A DNA stretch of 64,000 bases, taken from positions 4,092,001 through 4,156,000 of the forward strand of contig OZ244981.1 of assembly GCA_965223085.1 (NCBI GenBank), in the 5' to 3' direction. Below are positions 27,128 to 35,580 of this stretch, in pieces. The position numbers and the translations under genes were made by a program. Source of the DNA: CBDCVO01 sp965223085 (GTDB taxonomy: Bacteria; Pseudomonadota; Gammaproteobacteria; Ga0077536). Below the pieces are notes generated by a model. The model was not told the origin of the DNA, made no database searches, and saw only the letters and a program-made list of their open reading frames with translations. The first letter of the stretch is position 1. Each line of letters opens with the position of its first letter.

Positions 27128-28294
27128 TTACGCTAGCGCCGCTTTCAGCGCCGGTACTAAATCGCGCCGCTCCCACGAAAATCCGCCGTCAGCTTCCGGG
27201 GCACGGCCGAAATGACCGTAGGCCGCGGTGCGCTCGTAGATCGGCCTGCTAAGGTTCAAATGTTCGCGAATACCTCGCGGCGACAGGTCCATTACCTCGG
27301 TGAGCGTCGTCTCTAACTTTGCTTCCTCGACAGTCCCGGTGCCGTGCAGGTCGACGTATACGGATAGTGGCTTGGCGACCCCAATTGCATAAGCTAGTTG
27401 AATCGTACAACGGCTCGCCAGCTCCGCAGCCACGACATTCTTGGCGAGATATCGCGCCGCGTACGCAGCCGAGCGATCCACTTTGCTCGGATCTTTGCCA
27501 GAAAATGCGCCACCGCCGTGGGGCGCGGCACCACCATAAGTGTCGACAATAATTTTACGGCCGGTAAGCCCGGCATCGCCGTCTGGACCTCCGATCACAA
27601 AGCGCCCAGTGGGATTCACATAAAACTCATCCTCACTGCACATCCAACCATCAGGCAACACGCTGGTTACAAACGGACGCACTAGTTCGCGTACATCTTC
27701 ATGGCCCAGGTTTTCAGCGTGCTGAGTGGAAACGACTACCGACGTCGCTCGTACCGGTACACCGTTTTCATACTGCAAGGTTATTTGGCTTTTGGAGTCG
27801 GGTCCAAATTCGGTCGCCCTGCCACTATGTCGTGCTTGCGCCATCGCCTGCAGAATACGGTGCGAATAATACAGCGGCGCCGGCATTAGCTCGTCGGTTT
27901 CGGTGCATGCAAAACCGAACATAATCCCTTGGTCGCCGGCGCCTTCATCTTTATCGCTGCTCGAATCCACACCTTGGGCAATGTCGGCAGATTGTTTGTG
28001 AACGTGACAGCTAATGTCGGCCCGCTGCCAATGAAACCCGTCTTGCTCGTACCCGATCGACTTGATTACACCGCGCGCCGCATCGACCATCGCGTCCCGA
28101 TTAACGGCCTCAGGGCCTCGCACTTCGCCGGCAATTACCACTCGATTGGTCGTGCACAAGGTTTCCACGGCTGCTCGAGCCCCGGAATCTGCGCTCAAAA
28201 ATTGATCGACGATCGCATCAGAAATACGATCGCTGACCTTGTCTGGATGGCCTTCGGAGACAGATTCACTAGTGAAAAGATAATTCGAGCGCAC
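27128..28294 (-). CDS. metK: S-adenosylmethionine synthetase
   Basis: MetK makes SAM from methionine and ATP. Signatures: SVSEGHPDKVSDRISDA (ATP site), GAGDQGIMFGFA and GGGAFSGKDPSKVDRS. The open frame starts with ATG at 28342, but GTG at 28294 has GAGGAGG six bases upstream and places the family N terminus (RSNYLFTSESVSEGHPDK) right at the start, so GTG is chosen. The first gene of a minus-strand run with ahcY, cysS and sufE. The 120-bp leader shows no SAM riboswitch consensus. Confidence 0.96.
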   Translation of the reverse strand: MRSNYLFTSESVSEGHPDKVSDRISDAIVDQFLSADSGARAAVETLCTTNRVVIAGEVRGPEAVNRDAMVDAARGVIKSIGYEQDGFHWQRADISCHVHKQSADIAQGVDSSSDKDEGAGDQGIMFGFACTETDELMPAPLYYSHRILQAMAQARHSGRATEFGPDSKSQITLQYENGVPVRATSVVVSTQHAENLGHEDVRELVRPFVTSVLPDGWMCSEDEFYVNPTGRFVIGGPDGDAGLTGRKIIVDTYGGAAPHGGGAFSGKDPSKVDRSAAYAARYLAKNVVAAELASRCTIQLAYAIGVAKPLSVYVDLHGTGTVEEAKLETTLTEVMDLSPRGIREHLNLSRPIYERTAAYGHFGRAPEADGGFSWERRDLVPALKAALA

Positions 28295-28413
28295 CGAATT
28301 CCTCCTCGAGTCGGCAGAATTGTTCAAACGGACCCCCCGCATCGCGGAACGTCCAAACCAATAACTATATCGGCTTTAAGGCTTAAGTTCACGAGCCTAT
28401 TTCGCTGCCCTAA

Positions 28414-29421
28414 CTACTCGTCTTCTGCCACACTGAGGACGATTTTCCCCATGTGATTTGAGGATTCCATTAAGGCATGCGCGTCTCTCGCAGCAGCCAA
28501 GGGGAAAACCTCGTAGACCACCGCACGCAGCTTATTACTCGCCAGCAACGGCCAGCAATGCGTTTCCACGTCGCGCGCAATCGCGGCTTTTTGCGGTACG
28601 CTTTGCGGCCTCAACGTCGACCCTGTCATCGTTAAACGCTTGCGTAATAGGTGGGCAAAATTCACCTCGGCTTTAGCGCCCAACAAAAAAGCAATCATGG
28701 CGTAGCGACCATCTTGCGCCAACACGTTAAAGTTCTTTGCAACATAAGGTCCGGCGACCATATCTAACACGACATTAACACCACGATCTGCGGTGACGCT
28801 GCCGATTTCCGACTCCCAATCATCGGTGCGGTAATTTAACACCGCGTCGGCGCCCAAAGCCGTGCAAAACTCCTGCTTTTGCGCGTTTCCCACCGTGGTG
28901 ACGACGCGCGCACCACGGGCTTTAGCGAGCTGGATCGCGGTGCTGCCTATGCCGCTGCTACCACCGTGCACGAGCAGCCACTCATCACTGGTGAGACGTG
29001 CGCGAGTGAACAAATTATGCTGCACCGTAAACGTGGTTTCCGGCAAACTTGCCGCTTCAGCGGCACTAAAACCCACAGGCCACGGCAAACAATGACTCGC
29101 AGCAACGGCGCAGAATTCAGCGTAGCCACCCCCGTGTGTCAGTGCCACCACCCGGTCGCCGATTTGCCACCGCGGCGCGTCCTGACCCAATGCAACGACT
29201 TCACCGGCGACTTCTAGACCTGGTAAGGGGCTCGCATCTGGGGGCAGCGGATACAAACCCTGGCGTTGCAGGCAATCGGGGCGATTCACGCCCGCCGCGC
29301 ACACCCGCAGCAAGACCTCCCCAGCGCCCGGTTCGGGGGAGGGCAACGATACCGAACGTAAGACGTCCGGCCCCCCGGCTGCGGTAATCGCAATGGCTTG
29401 CATGGAATCTGGTACTGCCAT
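28414..29421 (-). CDS. zinc-free NAD(P)H:quinone oxidoreductase, PIG3 family
   Basis: A medium-chain dehydrogenase/reductase-fold protein of 335 residues. It has the N-terminal GroES-like domain (EVLLRVCAAGVNRPDCLQRQG, GLEVAGEVVALG) and the Rossmann fold with LLVHGGSSGIGSTAIQLAKARGA. The run GGxSGIG and the TIQ-type end (NHMGKIVLS) are typical of TIGR02824 / PIG3 enzymes, which reduce quinones with NADPH and lack the catalytic zinc cysteines. It is upstream of metK on the same strand, with a 119-bp gap. The physiological substrate is unknown. ATG at 29403 (MQAIAIT) is an alternative start. Confidence 0.9.
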   Translation of the reverse strand: MAVPDSMQAIAITAAGGPDVLRSVSLPSPEPGAGEVLLRVCAAGVNRPDCLQRQGLYPLPPDASPLPGLEVAGEVVALGQDAPRWQIGDRVVALTHGGGYAEFCAVAASHCLPWPVGFSAAEAASLPETTFTVQHNLFTRARLTSDEWLLVHGGSSGIGSTAIQLAKARGARVVTTVGNAQKQEFCTALGADAVLNYRTDDWESEIGSVTADRGVNVVLDMVAGPYVAKNFNVLAQDGRYAMIAFLLGAKAEVNFAHLLRKRLTMTGSTLRPQSVPQKAAIARDVETHCWPLLASNKLRAVVYEVFPLAAARDAHALMESSNHMGKIVLSVAEDE

Positions 29422-29569
29422 TTTTCTATGATACCGAGCTCTTGTCGTAAGGCGCTAGCGCCCTGTCTGAGAAATCAAGTCACTTAAGTCGCGCTGGACT
29501 TCTCGTTCCTGGCAGGCGCAGCGACGGGTATTACAGCCGGGGGCGCAAAAGACCCGCGAATTGTCAACG

Positions 29570-30202
29570 TTATTTGTTGAACAGGACACTAGCGTAACGG
29601 CTTTGCAAACGTTGATAGATTGCGTCGCGAAAATCACCCGCATCGGGATCCAAGATCGTTAGGATTTCTGACAAATGCTCGTTATCTTCACGTCCCGCCC
29701 ATACTTTGCGATAAGCACCGTCACGGTAGCCGTGATCCTGGCGAAAAAAATTGAGCACGTTTTTGCCCACGTAGACACGGTAGAGATCTTGAAAAGACTT
29801 ACCGATATCCGCCACCAGCGCCGCCACCTGGGGAACAGCGAATTCTCGTTCCCGCAATGCAGTGCTCGCGAGTGCCTCCACATGGGTGTGAAAGTCTGAT
29901 TGCGGCGACAGCGCTTGGCACCATTGGGCGACGATCGTTCGTGCCGCCGTGTGATAATCATGCGAAGACGCAATGCGCAAACTCAAACCAAAATGCCAAA
30001 TATCGACAATTTCGAGCATTACCTGCTCAATATCCGGCTCACTGTGTTTCCACCACTTCCATCCCCCATAGTGATCCATAAGCTCAGCGCACTCGATCCA
30101 AATCGCGCGATACCACTCGCGATTTTGTGCGATCCAGTTCTGATCAACCCGGCCATTCATATCGTTTTGCATTCTGAGCATGATGATCGTTTTCTCTTCC
30201 AT
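29570..30202 (-). CDS. dimeric (all-alpha) dUTP diphosphatase
   Basis: This is the dUTPase_2 type, unrelated to the trimeric beta-fold Dut of E. coli, and removes dUTP to keep uracil out of DNA. The metal-binding helices are present: ECAELMDHYGGWKWWK (ExxE) and QVMLEIVDIWHF (ExxD). The remainder (DLYRVYVGKNVLNFFRQDHGY) is conserved in the family. The frame opens at 30244; ATG at 30202 gives the expected N terminus. It is followed by about 150 bp without a clear gene; yoaA ends 59 bp upstream on the same strand. Confidence 0.87.
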   Translation of the reverse strand: MEEKTIIMLRMQNDMNGRVDQNWIAQNREWYRAIWIECAELMDHYGGWKWWKHSEPDIEQVMLEIVDIWHFGLSLRIASSHDYHTAARTIVAQWCQALSPQSDFHTHVEALASTALREREFAVPQVAALVADIGKSFQDLYRVYVGKNVLNFFRQDHGYRDGAYRKVWAGREDNEHLSEILTILDPDAGDFRDAIYQRLQSRYASVLFNK

Positions 30203-30260
30203 GAGTTCGTCGGGCGAATCCGATACTATTGCTGTCATGATCATGCACCCCGCGCTTAGG

Positions 30261-32186
30261 CTATTTTTTGTGGAAGAATCTCGCGACTTCGTCGAGGTCA
30301 GCGGTTACCGACATCGGTGGCAGCGCGCGTTGAAATATTTGCCCATAGTTTTTCGTGCGCAGGCGAGGATCGCAAATAACAAGTAGGCCGCGATCACGCG
30401 TATCTCTTATCAAGCGGCCGACGCCCTGTTTCAACGTCAACACCGCCTGCGGGAGCTGCAGATCTTGAAAGGCGTTGCCACCGGCGTCTTCAATGGCGCG
30501 CGCCCGAGCACGCGTGATGGGATCATCCGGGGGTGCAAACGGTAGTTTGTCGATAATGACGCAGGAGAGCGCTTCGCCCCGAACGTCAATACCTTCCCAG
30601 AAGCTTGCCGTACCCAACAGCACGGCGTCGCCTAGCTCGACAAAGCGCGCCAACAAAGCGCTCCGCGGCGCTTGGCCTTGAACCAGAGCAGGATACGCGA
30701 AGGTGCCGTCGAGACGTTCCGCACAATAATGCAAAGCACGATACGAGGTAAACAAGGCAAACGCCCGCCCGCCGCTGATGCCGACAATCTGTTTGATGAC
30801 ACCGCACACGGCGTCGAGATAACGAGGATCCCCGGGCGGATAGGCGATTTCTGGTTGATAGCGCAGCGCCTGGCGGGAATAGTCAAACGGACTACTAAAC
30901 AGCGCATCGCGCGCCTCTTCGAGACCGATTTGACGCTTGAAATGGGAGAAATCCGTGCCGACAGCCAAGGTCGCGGAAGTGAACAACCATACCGCAGCGT
31001 AGTCGTCAAATCGCGCGCGCAGCGCCGGCGCCGGACTTACTGGCGTGGTGCGCAACACATATCCAAAGCGAGACAATTCAAACCAGCGCACAACTTCGCG
31101 GTGCCGCGCTTCGAGAAATTCGAGCGTGGTAGCGTGGCATTGGGCCGCGCGACGACGCAAACTCTGCAGCTCTGATCCGCGCTCCTCGAGCCGCTCCAAA
31201 ATATCCGCCAGTTCGCCGAGTGCCGTGCCGAGTGCGGTGATATGTCGTTCGAGCCCAGTCTGTTGCGCCAACAGATCGTCAGAATGGCGACCGTGGCGCG
31301 TACCGAACGCCGCCCCTAAGGCCCGGACGTGGGCGTCCAGCCGCCGCAAGCTATTCTCCAGGGCCGGAGTGTCCGCTGCCTCGGTTCGCATCGCCACATC
31401 GCCGTCACGCAGTAGATCGCGCAGTTGCCGTGCCGAAACCTGAGTACCGAAAAAATTTGTGGCGATTTCCGGGAATTGATGCGCTTCGTCCACAACGACA
31501 GTGTCCGCGCTCGGCAAAAGCTCGCCAAAACCCTCATCTCGCAACACCAGATCGGCACATAAGAGATGATGGTTGACGATCACAACGTCCGCTTGTACGG
31601 CAGTACGACGGGCGCGCACTAGATAACAGGATTCGAATTCAGGACACGTCTGACCGTGGCAATTGTCGGTTGTGGAGGTAACTCGTGGCCAAATCGGCGC
31701 ATCCTCGGGGATCGTCACGATTTCCCCGATATCGCCGGAGTGAGACCGGGTCATAGTGGTGTTCAACTGGGTTAGCCAGCGATCATCGCTTGCACTGTTA
31801 GCCGGATCAGCGCCGGCCCGCGCGAGTCGATAACGGCAAATATAGTTGGCCCGACCTTTGAGCACAGCGAGCCGCGCGCCTGAGCCCAAAGCGCGACGCA
31901 CAGTCGGCAGATCACGGTGGTAGAGCTGGTCTTGCAGTGTCTTCGTCGCCGTAGACACAATGGACTTACCGCCACAGAGCAACGCAGGCACGAGATAGGC
32001 AAACGTTTTTCCGGTGCCGGTACCTGCCTCCAATATCAGCGTTTCGGCATCTTGGATCGCCGCGCCGATGCAGTCCGCCATGGCCTGCTGCTGCGGTCGT
32101 GCGCGGAATCCCGTTATTTCCTTAGCGAACGGCCCCTGCGCCCCGAGTAGCGCGGCAAAACCTTGCGCGTCGCGATCCTTAGTCAA
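30261..32186 (-). CDS. yoaA: DinG-family ATP-dependent helicase, YoaA-like
   Basis: A superfamily 2 XPD-like helicase. Walker A is EAGTGTGKTFAYLVPA, the DEAH box is VVDEAHQFPE and the C-terminal motif VI is QGVGRLIRDTRDRG. Four Fe-S cluster cysteines are visible (CRYR near residue 120, then NCHGQTC and ESC around 180-190). YoaA unwinds DNA and, in E. coli, works with the polymerase chi subunit in repair of replication-blocking damage. Length (641) fits YoaA better than DinG. Its ATG overlaps the stop of the upstream hypothetical gene by four bases. Confidence 0.9.
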   Translation of the reverse strand: MTKDRDAQGFAALLGAQGPFAKEITGFRARPQQQAMADCIGAAIQDAETLILEAGTGTGKTFAYLVPALLCGGKSIVSTATKTLQDQLYHRDLPTVRRALGSGARLAVLKGRANYICRYRLARAGADPANSASDDRWLTQLNTTMTRSHSGDIGEIVTIPEDAPIWPRVTSTTDNCHGQTCPEFESCYLVRARRTAVQADVVIVNHHLLCADLVLRDEGFGELLPSADTVVVDEAHQFPEIATNFFGTQVSARQLRDLLRDGDVAMRTEAADTPALENSLRRLDAHVRALGAAFGTRHGRHSDDLLAQQTGLERHITALGTALGELADILERLEERGSELQSLRRRAAQCHATTLEFLEARHREVVRWFELSRFGYVLRTTPVSPAPALRARFDDYAAVWLFTSATLAVGTDFSHFKRQIGLEEARDALFSSPFDYSRQALRYQPEIAYPPGDPRYLDAVCGVIKQIVGISGGRAFALFTSYRALHYCAERLDGTFAYPALVQGQAPRSALLARFVELGDAVLLGTASFWEGIDVRGEALSCVIIDKLPFAPPDDPITRARARAIEDAGGNAFQDLQLPQAVLTLKQGVGRLIRDTRDRGLLVICDPRLRTKNYGQIFQRALPPMSVTADLDEVARFFHKK

Positions 32187-32662
32187 TCTTCAGGGCCGTT
32201 GGCGGACGCCCCGGCCGCAGGCCACACGCGGCGCCCGATTTTTTTGAACTGAGCAACGCTCATGCTACCGCGCTTTTTCTTTTCCTTACCGGCAATCGTT
32301 TGCACGATGACGTCGCGATCCGCTTCGTAGATCTCTTGTGCTTCGTATTCATCGTTCATCAACACCAACAACACACCGTCCCAACTGCGGTCCAAATTGA
32401 GTTGGCCGAGCGGGTGCGCACCTTTTGTCTGATCGAACACGATCCGTGCTTTGACCTGAAGACGCGCGTTTTTACCGTTCGTGTGACGCACCACGTCCCA
32501 GCCGTCGCTATTGTTTTCAGCCGGCTGTAAGTCCAGGAGTCGAATCGCGTCGCTGATTGCGATTTCACTGCTCACCGGCAGTGTCTTGCCGGTCACCCGT
32601 CGATATTCGGCGGCCAGCTTACGCGCCTCGGCCATCAATTTGTCGACTGCATAAACGCTCAT
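32183..32662 (-). CDS. conserved hypothetical, possibly PD-(D/E)XK-like fold
   Basis: I do not recognise a named family with certainty. The 159-residue protein has an N-terminal helical part and then the pattern GWDVVRHTNGKNARLQVKAR, where the Asp and the Q-x-K follow the layout of PD-(D/E)XK nuclease-like proteins, then LDRSWDGVLLVLMND and YEADRDVIVQTI. The Lys-rich end (KEKKKRGSMS) could bind nucleic acid. It is translationally coupled to yoaA (four-base overlap), so a link to DNA repair is plausible but inferred. Upstream sequence (32663-32760) is AT-rich and probably holds the promoter. Confidence 0.65.
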   Translation of the reverse strand: MSVYAVDKLMAEARKLAAEYRRVTGKTLPVSSEIAISDAIRLLDLQPAENNSDGWDVVRHTNGKNARLQVKARIVFDQTKGAHPLGQLNLDRSWDGVLLVLMNDEYEAQEIYEADRDVIVQTIAGKEKKKRGSMSVAQFKKIGRRVWPAAGASANGPED

Positions 32663-32760
32663 AGAAACATCTTCATGCTACATGATATTTATATTATTAG
32701 TATATGATTTTAAATAACAATTTAATCGGCTACGTTTCTAGGGCAGGATAGGGTTCAAGC

Positions 32761-33732
32761 TCAAAATCGCACCTCCGCTAGCGCCCGTGCGCCCCACGCC
32801 AACATCACCAGTCGATCGACCCCGAGGGCAACACCGGCGCACGCTGGCATACCAGACTCCAGCGCCGCCAAGAAGCGCTCGTCCGGCGCGACGCTGGCCT
32901 GTCCACGCGCACGGCGGCGCCGGTTTTCCCACGCCATGCGGCGACGCTGTTCCGTCGCATCGCAGAGTTCATGATAGCCGTTCGCCACCTCAACTCCATC
33001 AATGATCAATTCAAATCGTTCCGCCACGGGATAAGCACCGGATCGGATCCGAGCATAGGCGGCTTGTTCGACCGGAAAATCATAGACGAACAAAGCGCTC
33101 TGGCCCAGACCGTGGGCAGCGATCACGCGCTCGAATAAGGAATCCAGCACGAGGGCTTTGTCTGCCTGATCCGCGGCCGAGAGCACGATACCGTGCTGTG
33201 CGGCGCAGGCGGAAAGTTCAGCCGGCGAGGCGCGGTGCGGATCGAGACCAAATTGCGCCGTAAACACCCGCGCGTAACTTTCCCGTTGCACACGCAGTGC
33301 GGGCATCACGCGGGCAACTAGCGCTGTCACATCGTCCATGAGCGCCTGATGATCGCGACCGAGACGATACCACTCCAAGAGGGTAAACTCGTGCGCGTGC
33401 CACCTGCCACACTCCTCGGCCCGAAAGGCGCGACTTAGTTGATAAATATCGCCGCTGCCGGCGGCCACGAGGCGTTTCATCGCGAATTCTGGTGAAGTCT
33501 GCAAATAATACGGGGGCTCGCCCGGGGCAGCCTCCACGACGAAGTTGCGCAGCGCCGGATCGCTGCTGCCGAACTTGTCCAACAACGGTGTTTCCGCTTC
33601 CCAGACGCCCTGTTCGGCGAAATAAGCGCGGATACTGGCCAGCACGTCTGCTCTGAATTGCAAGGTCTTCAGCGCCGCCCGTGGCTGCCATCCCGGTGGC
33701 TTAGAGCTCCTTTGCCCGAGAGACATACTCAC
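32761..33732 (-). CDS. epmA: EF-P beta-lysine ligase EpmA (GenX/PoxA)
   Basis: EpmA is a truncated class II lysyl-tRNA synthetase paralogue that attaches (R)-beta-lysine to Lys34 of EF-P. It lacks the anticodon-binding domain, as expected from 323 residues. Class II motifs are present: TSPEFAMKRLVAAGSGDIYQ, FRAEECGRWHAHEFTLLEWY (motif 2) and GVALGVDRLVML (motif 3). Its start overlaps the end of efp by 32 bases on the same strand. It lies next to both its substrate gene and epmB, a complete modification module. Confidence 0.94.
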   Translation of the reverse strand: MSMSLGQRSSKPPGWQPRAALKTLQFRADVLASIRAYFAEQGVWEAETPLLDKFGSSDPALRNFVVEAAPGEPPYYLQTSPEFAMKRLVAAGSGDIYQLSRAFRAEECGRWHAHEFTLLEWYRLGRDHQALMDDVTALVARVMPALRVQRESYARVFTAQFGLDPHRASPAELSACAAQHGIVLSAADQADKALVLDSLFERVIAAHGLGQSALFVYDFPVEQAAYARIRSGAYPVAERFELIIDGVEVANGYHELCDATEQRRRMAWENRRRRARGQASVAPDERFLAALESGMPACAGVALGVDRLVMLAWGARALAEVRF

Positions 33733-34273
33733 CGCTGCGCGTATCGATTTTCAAGATTTCGCCCTGTTCGATAAATAGCGGCACTTTTACCACGGCCCCG
33801 GTCTCCATCGTCGCCGGCTTGGTACCGCCGGAGGCCGTATCACCTCGCACGCCCGGATCGGTCTCCACAATTGTTAGGGCCACAAAATTTGGTGCCTCGA
33901 CGGAGATCGGCGCACCATTGAACAGTACGACATTGCACATCTCTTGACCCTTAAGCCACTGACCCGCCTCACCCATCGCGGTCGCATCGGCGGTCAATTG
34001 CTCGAAATTATCCGGATTCATGAAATGCCATACCTCGCCGTCGTTGTAGAGGTATTGCATTTCTTGCTCCATCACATCAGCGCCGTCCACGCTCTCACCC
34101 GATTTAAACGTGCGTTCGACGACGCGACCGGATTTTAAGTTTCGAACTTTGACCCGATTGAACGCCTGGCCCTTACCGGGTTTGACGAACTCATTCTCAA
34201 CGATGGCAAAGGGCTCGCCATCGAGCATGATCTTAAGTCCCGGTTTAAACTGATTGGTAGAGAACGATGCCAT
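33701..34273 (-). CDS. efp: translation elongation factor P
   Basis: EF-P rescues ribosomes stalled at polyproline. The 190-residue protein has the modified Lys34 in the loop KPGKGQAF and the usual three beta-barrel domains, ending GEYVSRAKEL. ATG at 34273 (MASFSTNQF) gives the family N terminus; the longer frame to 34321 is ignored. It diverges from epmB, with only 29 bp between start codons, so both promoters must overlap. epmA follows with overlap, so modification enzyme and substrate are co-expressed. Confidence 0.96.
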   Translation of the reverse strand: MASFSTNQFKPGLKIMLDGEPFAIVENEFVKPGKGQAFNRVKVRNLKSGRVVERTFKSGESVDGADVMEQEMQYLYNDGEVWHFMNPDNFEQLTADATAMGEAGQWLKGQEMCNVVLFNGAPISVEAPNFVALTIVETDPGVRGDTASGGTKPATMETGAVVKVPLFIEQGEILKIDTRSGEYVSRAKEL

Positions 34274-34302
34274 TGATGTGATCCAAGAAAAAATGCTCGG
34301 AT

Positions 34303-35301
34303 ATGATAGCGCGAAGTGCACCTAAAATTGACCCTCCGAAGTGGCAACAAGAATTGCAAGAAGCCTATACGGACGCGGCGACACTACTGCGCCAGCTCGC
34401 GCTAGACCCGCGAGACCTCCACCTCGCAGACAGCAGTAACCACTTCCCCCTGCGGGTCCCAAAGGCTTTCGTGCAACGCATGCGGCACCGTGACCGACAC
34501 GATCCATTGCTGCGACAAGTGCTGCCATTAGCCGCCGAGCATAAACACGCACTGGGCTTTCATCGCGATCCTGTCGGCGACGGTGCGGCGCAAAGCGCCC
34601 CCGGCTTGCTGAAAAAATATCACGGCCGGGCATTGTTAATGGTATCCGGCGCTTGCGGAGTTAATTGCCGTTACTGCTTCCGACGCCACTATGCGTATGC
34701 CGGCGCGACGCTGGCTGAGCGGGCCGGTGTGGCGCTCGAAACTTTGCGACAAGACACGAGCATCTCAGAAGTGATCTTGAGTGGTGGCGATCCTCTCATG
34801 GCCAATGACGTGCAGCTGCGACGCTTGGTCGAGACACTCAGCGAAATGACACATCTACGGCGCTTGCGTATTCATAGTCGTCTCCCGGTGGTGATCCCAA
34901 GTCGCATCACCGCCGAGCTGCTCGATCTGTTGACGAGCACGCGTCTACAGCCGCTCATAGTGCTACATATCAACCACCCCAACGAAATCGACAGCCAGTT
35001 AGCACGGGCTTGTGAACGACTCGACGACGCTCGCATTCCGCTGCTCAACCAAAGCGTGTTGTTACGGGGCGTCAACGATCAATCCGCAACGCTTATATCC
35101 CTATGCGAACGTCTATTTGATCTTAAGATACTGCCCTACTACATGCATTTGCTCGATCGCGTCCAGGGAGCGGCACACTTTGAAGTCTCCGACGACGTGG
35201 CCCGTGAGCTGAAGCAAGCACTGCGCAGCGCTTTGCCAGGTTATTTAGTACCACGATTCGTGCGCGAGCTCGCCGCTGCCCCGCACAAAATCGAGATCTA
35301 A
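34303..35301 (+). CDS. epmB: EF-P beta-lysylation protein EpmB (radical SAM lysine 2,3-aminomutase-like)
   Basis: EpmB converts (S)-alpha-lysine to (R)-beta-lysine, the donor for EpmA. The radical SAM cluster motif CGVNCRYCF (CxxxCxxC) is intact, with the KamA-type LSGGDPLM and INHPNEID segments. Its length of 332 fits EpmB rather than the longer clostridial KamA. The hydroxylase EpmC is not in the window. Divergent from efp. A weak terminator-like structure follows (35336-35384). Confidence 0.94.
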   Translation: MIARSAPKIDPPKWQQELQEAYTDAATLLRQLALDPRDLHLADSSNHFPLRVPKAFVQRMRHRDRHDPLLRQVLPLAAEHKHALGFHRDPVGDGAAQSAPGLLKKYHGRALLMVSGACGVNCRYCFRRHYAYAGATLAERAGVALETLRQDTSISEVILSGGDPLMANDVQLRRLVETLSEMTHLRRLRIHSRLPVVIPSRITAELLDLLTSTRLQPLIVLHINHPNEIDSQLARACERLDDARIPLLNQSVLLRGVNDQSATLISLCERLFDLKILPYYMHLLDRVQGAAHFEVSDDVARELKQALRSALPGYLVPRFVRELAAAPHKIEI

Positions 35302-35580
35302 AGGGGGCCCGTGACCGCCCTTCCCCGTGTTACTAGAAGATCCTACAAAGGTTTTTTATTTATATAGTTATCGGATCTTTTTCGTCCTGTTTATCGTTTT
35401 AGTGTGCAGACCACGGCGAGCGAGCGATAAGGCCATTTGATACCTCCGCCACGCTCCAGCGCGGTGCATCTAAAGCCCGCTATACCAGCGCCGATAACTT
35501 TTTCGAACGGTGATATCCTCCCCTCCTTGTCTACCGTTCACTGGCGGACCGGCTTCGGTCGGTCCGCATTTTTTACCGCC
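35302..35580 (+). other. intergenic region between epmB and parC
   Basis: About 280 bp with no gene. It opens with a large-loop hairpin (AAGATCC ... GGATCTTTTT, about 35338-35384) that may end epmB transcription, and closes with a strong intrinsic terminator at 35544-35574. The ~150 bp between them are unexplained. Two successive plus-strand terminators leave room for a short transcript between them, but no promoter was assigned. Confidence 0.4.
35544..35574 (+). terminator. intrinsic terminator near the parC 3' end
   Basis: Perfect stem GCGGACC (35544-35550) and GGTCCGC (35561-35567) with a ten-base loop, then A and six T. It is oriented for plus-strand transcription and shields the 3' end of parC from epmB read-through. 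Confidence 0.8.

Noticed and set aside
28295..28413. SAM riboswitch or leader before metK
   Set aside because: No SAM-I, SAM-II or SAM/SAH consensus could be matched. Only a strong Shine-Dalgarno sequence was seen.
29451..29462. GGCGCTAGCGCC palindrome upstream of the quinone oxidoreductase gene
   Set aside because: A GC-rich 12-mer of a kind that recurs by chance in this genome; no associated promoter or T-run.
29455..29643. Cys-rich 62-codon minus-strand frame (CAPGCNTRRCACQ) after the dUTPase gene
   Set aside because: Its only ATG lies inside the dUTPase gene in another frame and no ATG, GTG or TTG occurs in the part outside it; a frameshifted extension cannot be excluded but has no support.
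34274..34302. Separate promoters for efp and epmB
   Set aside because: Only 29 bp lie between the start codons, so promoters must overlap the coding regions; no element could be assigned with confidence.
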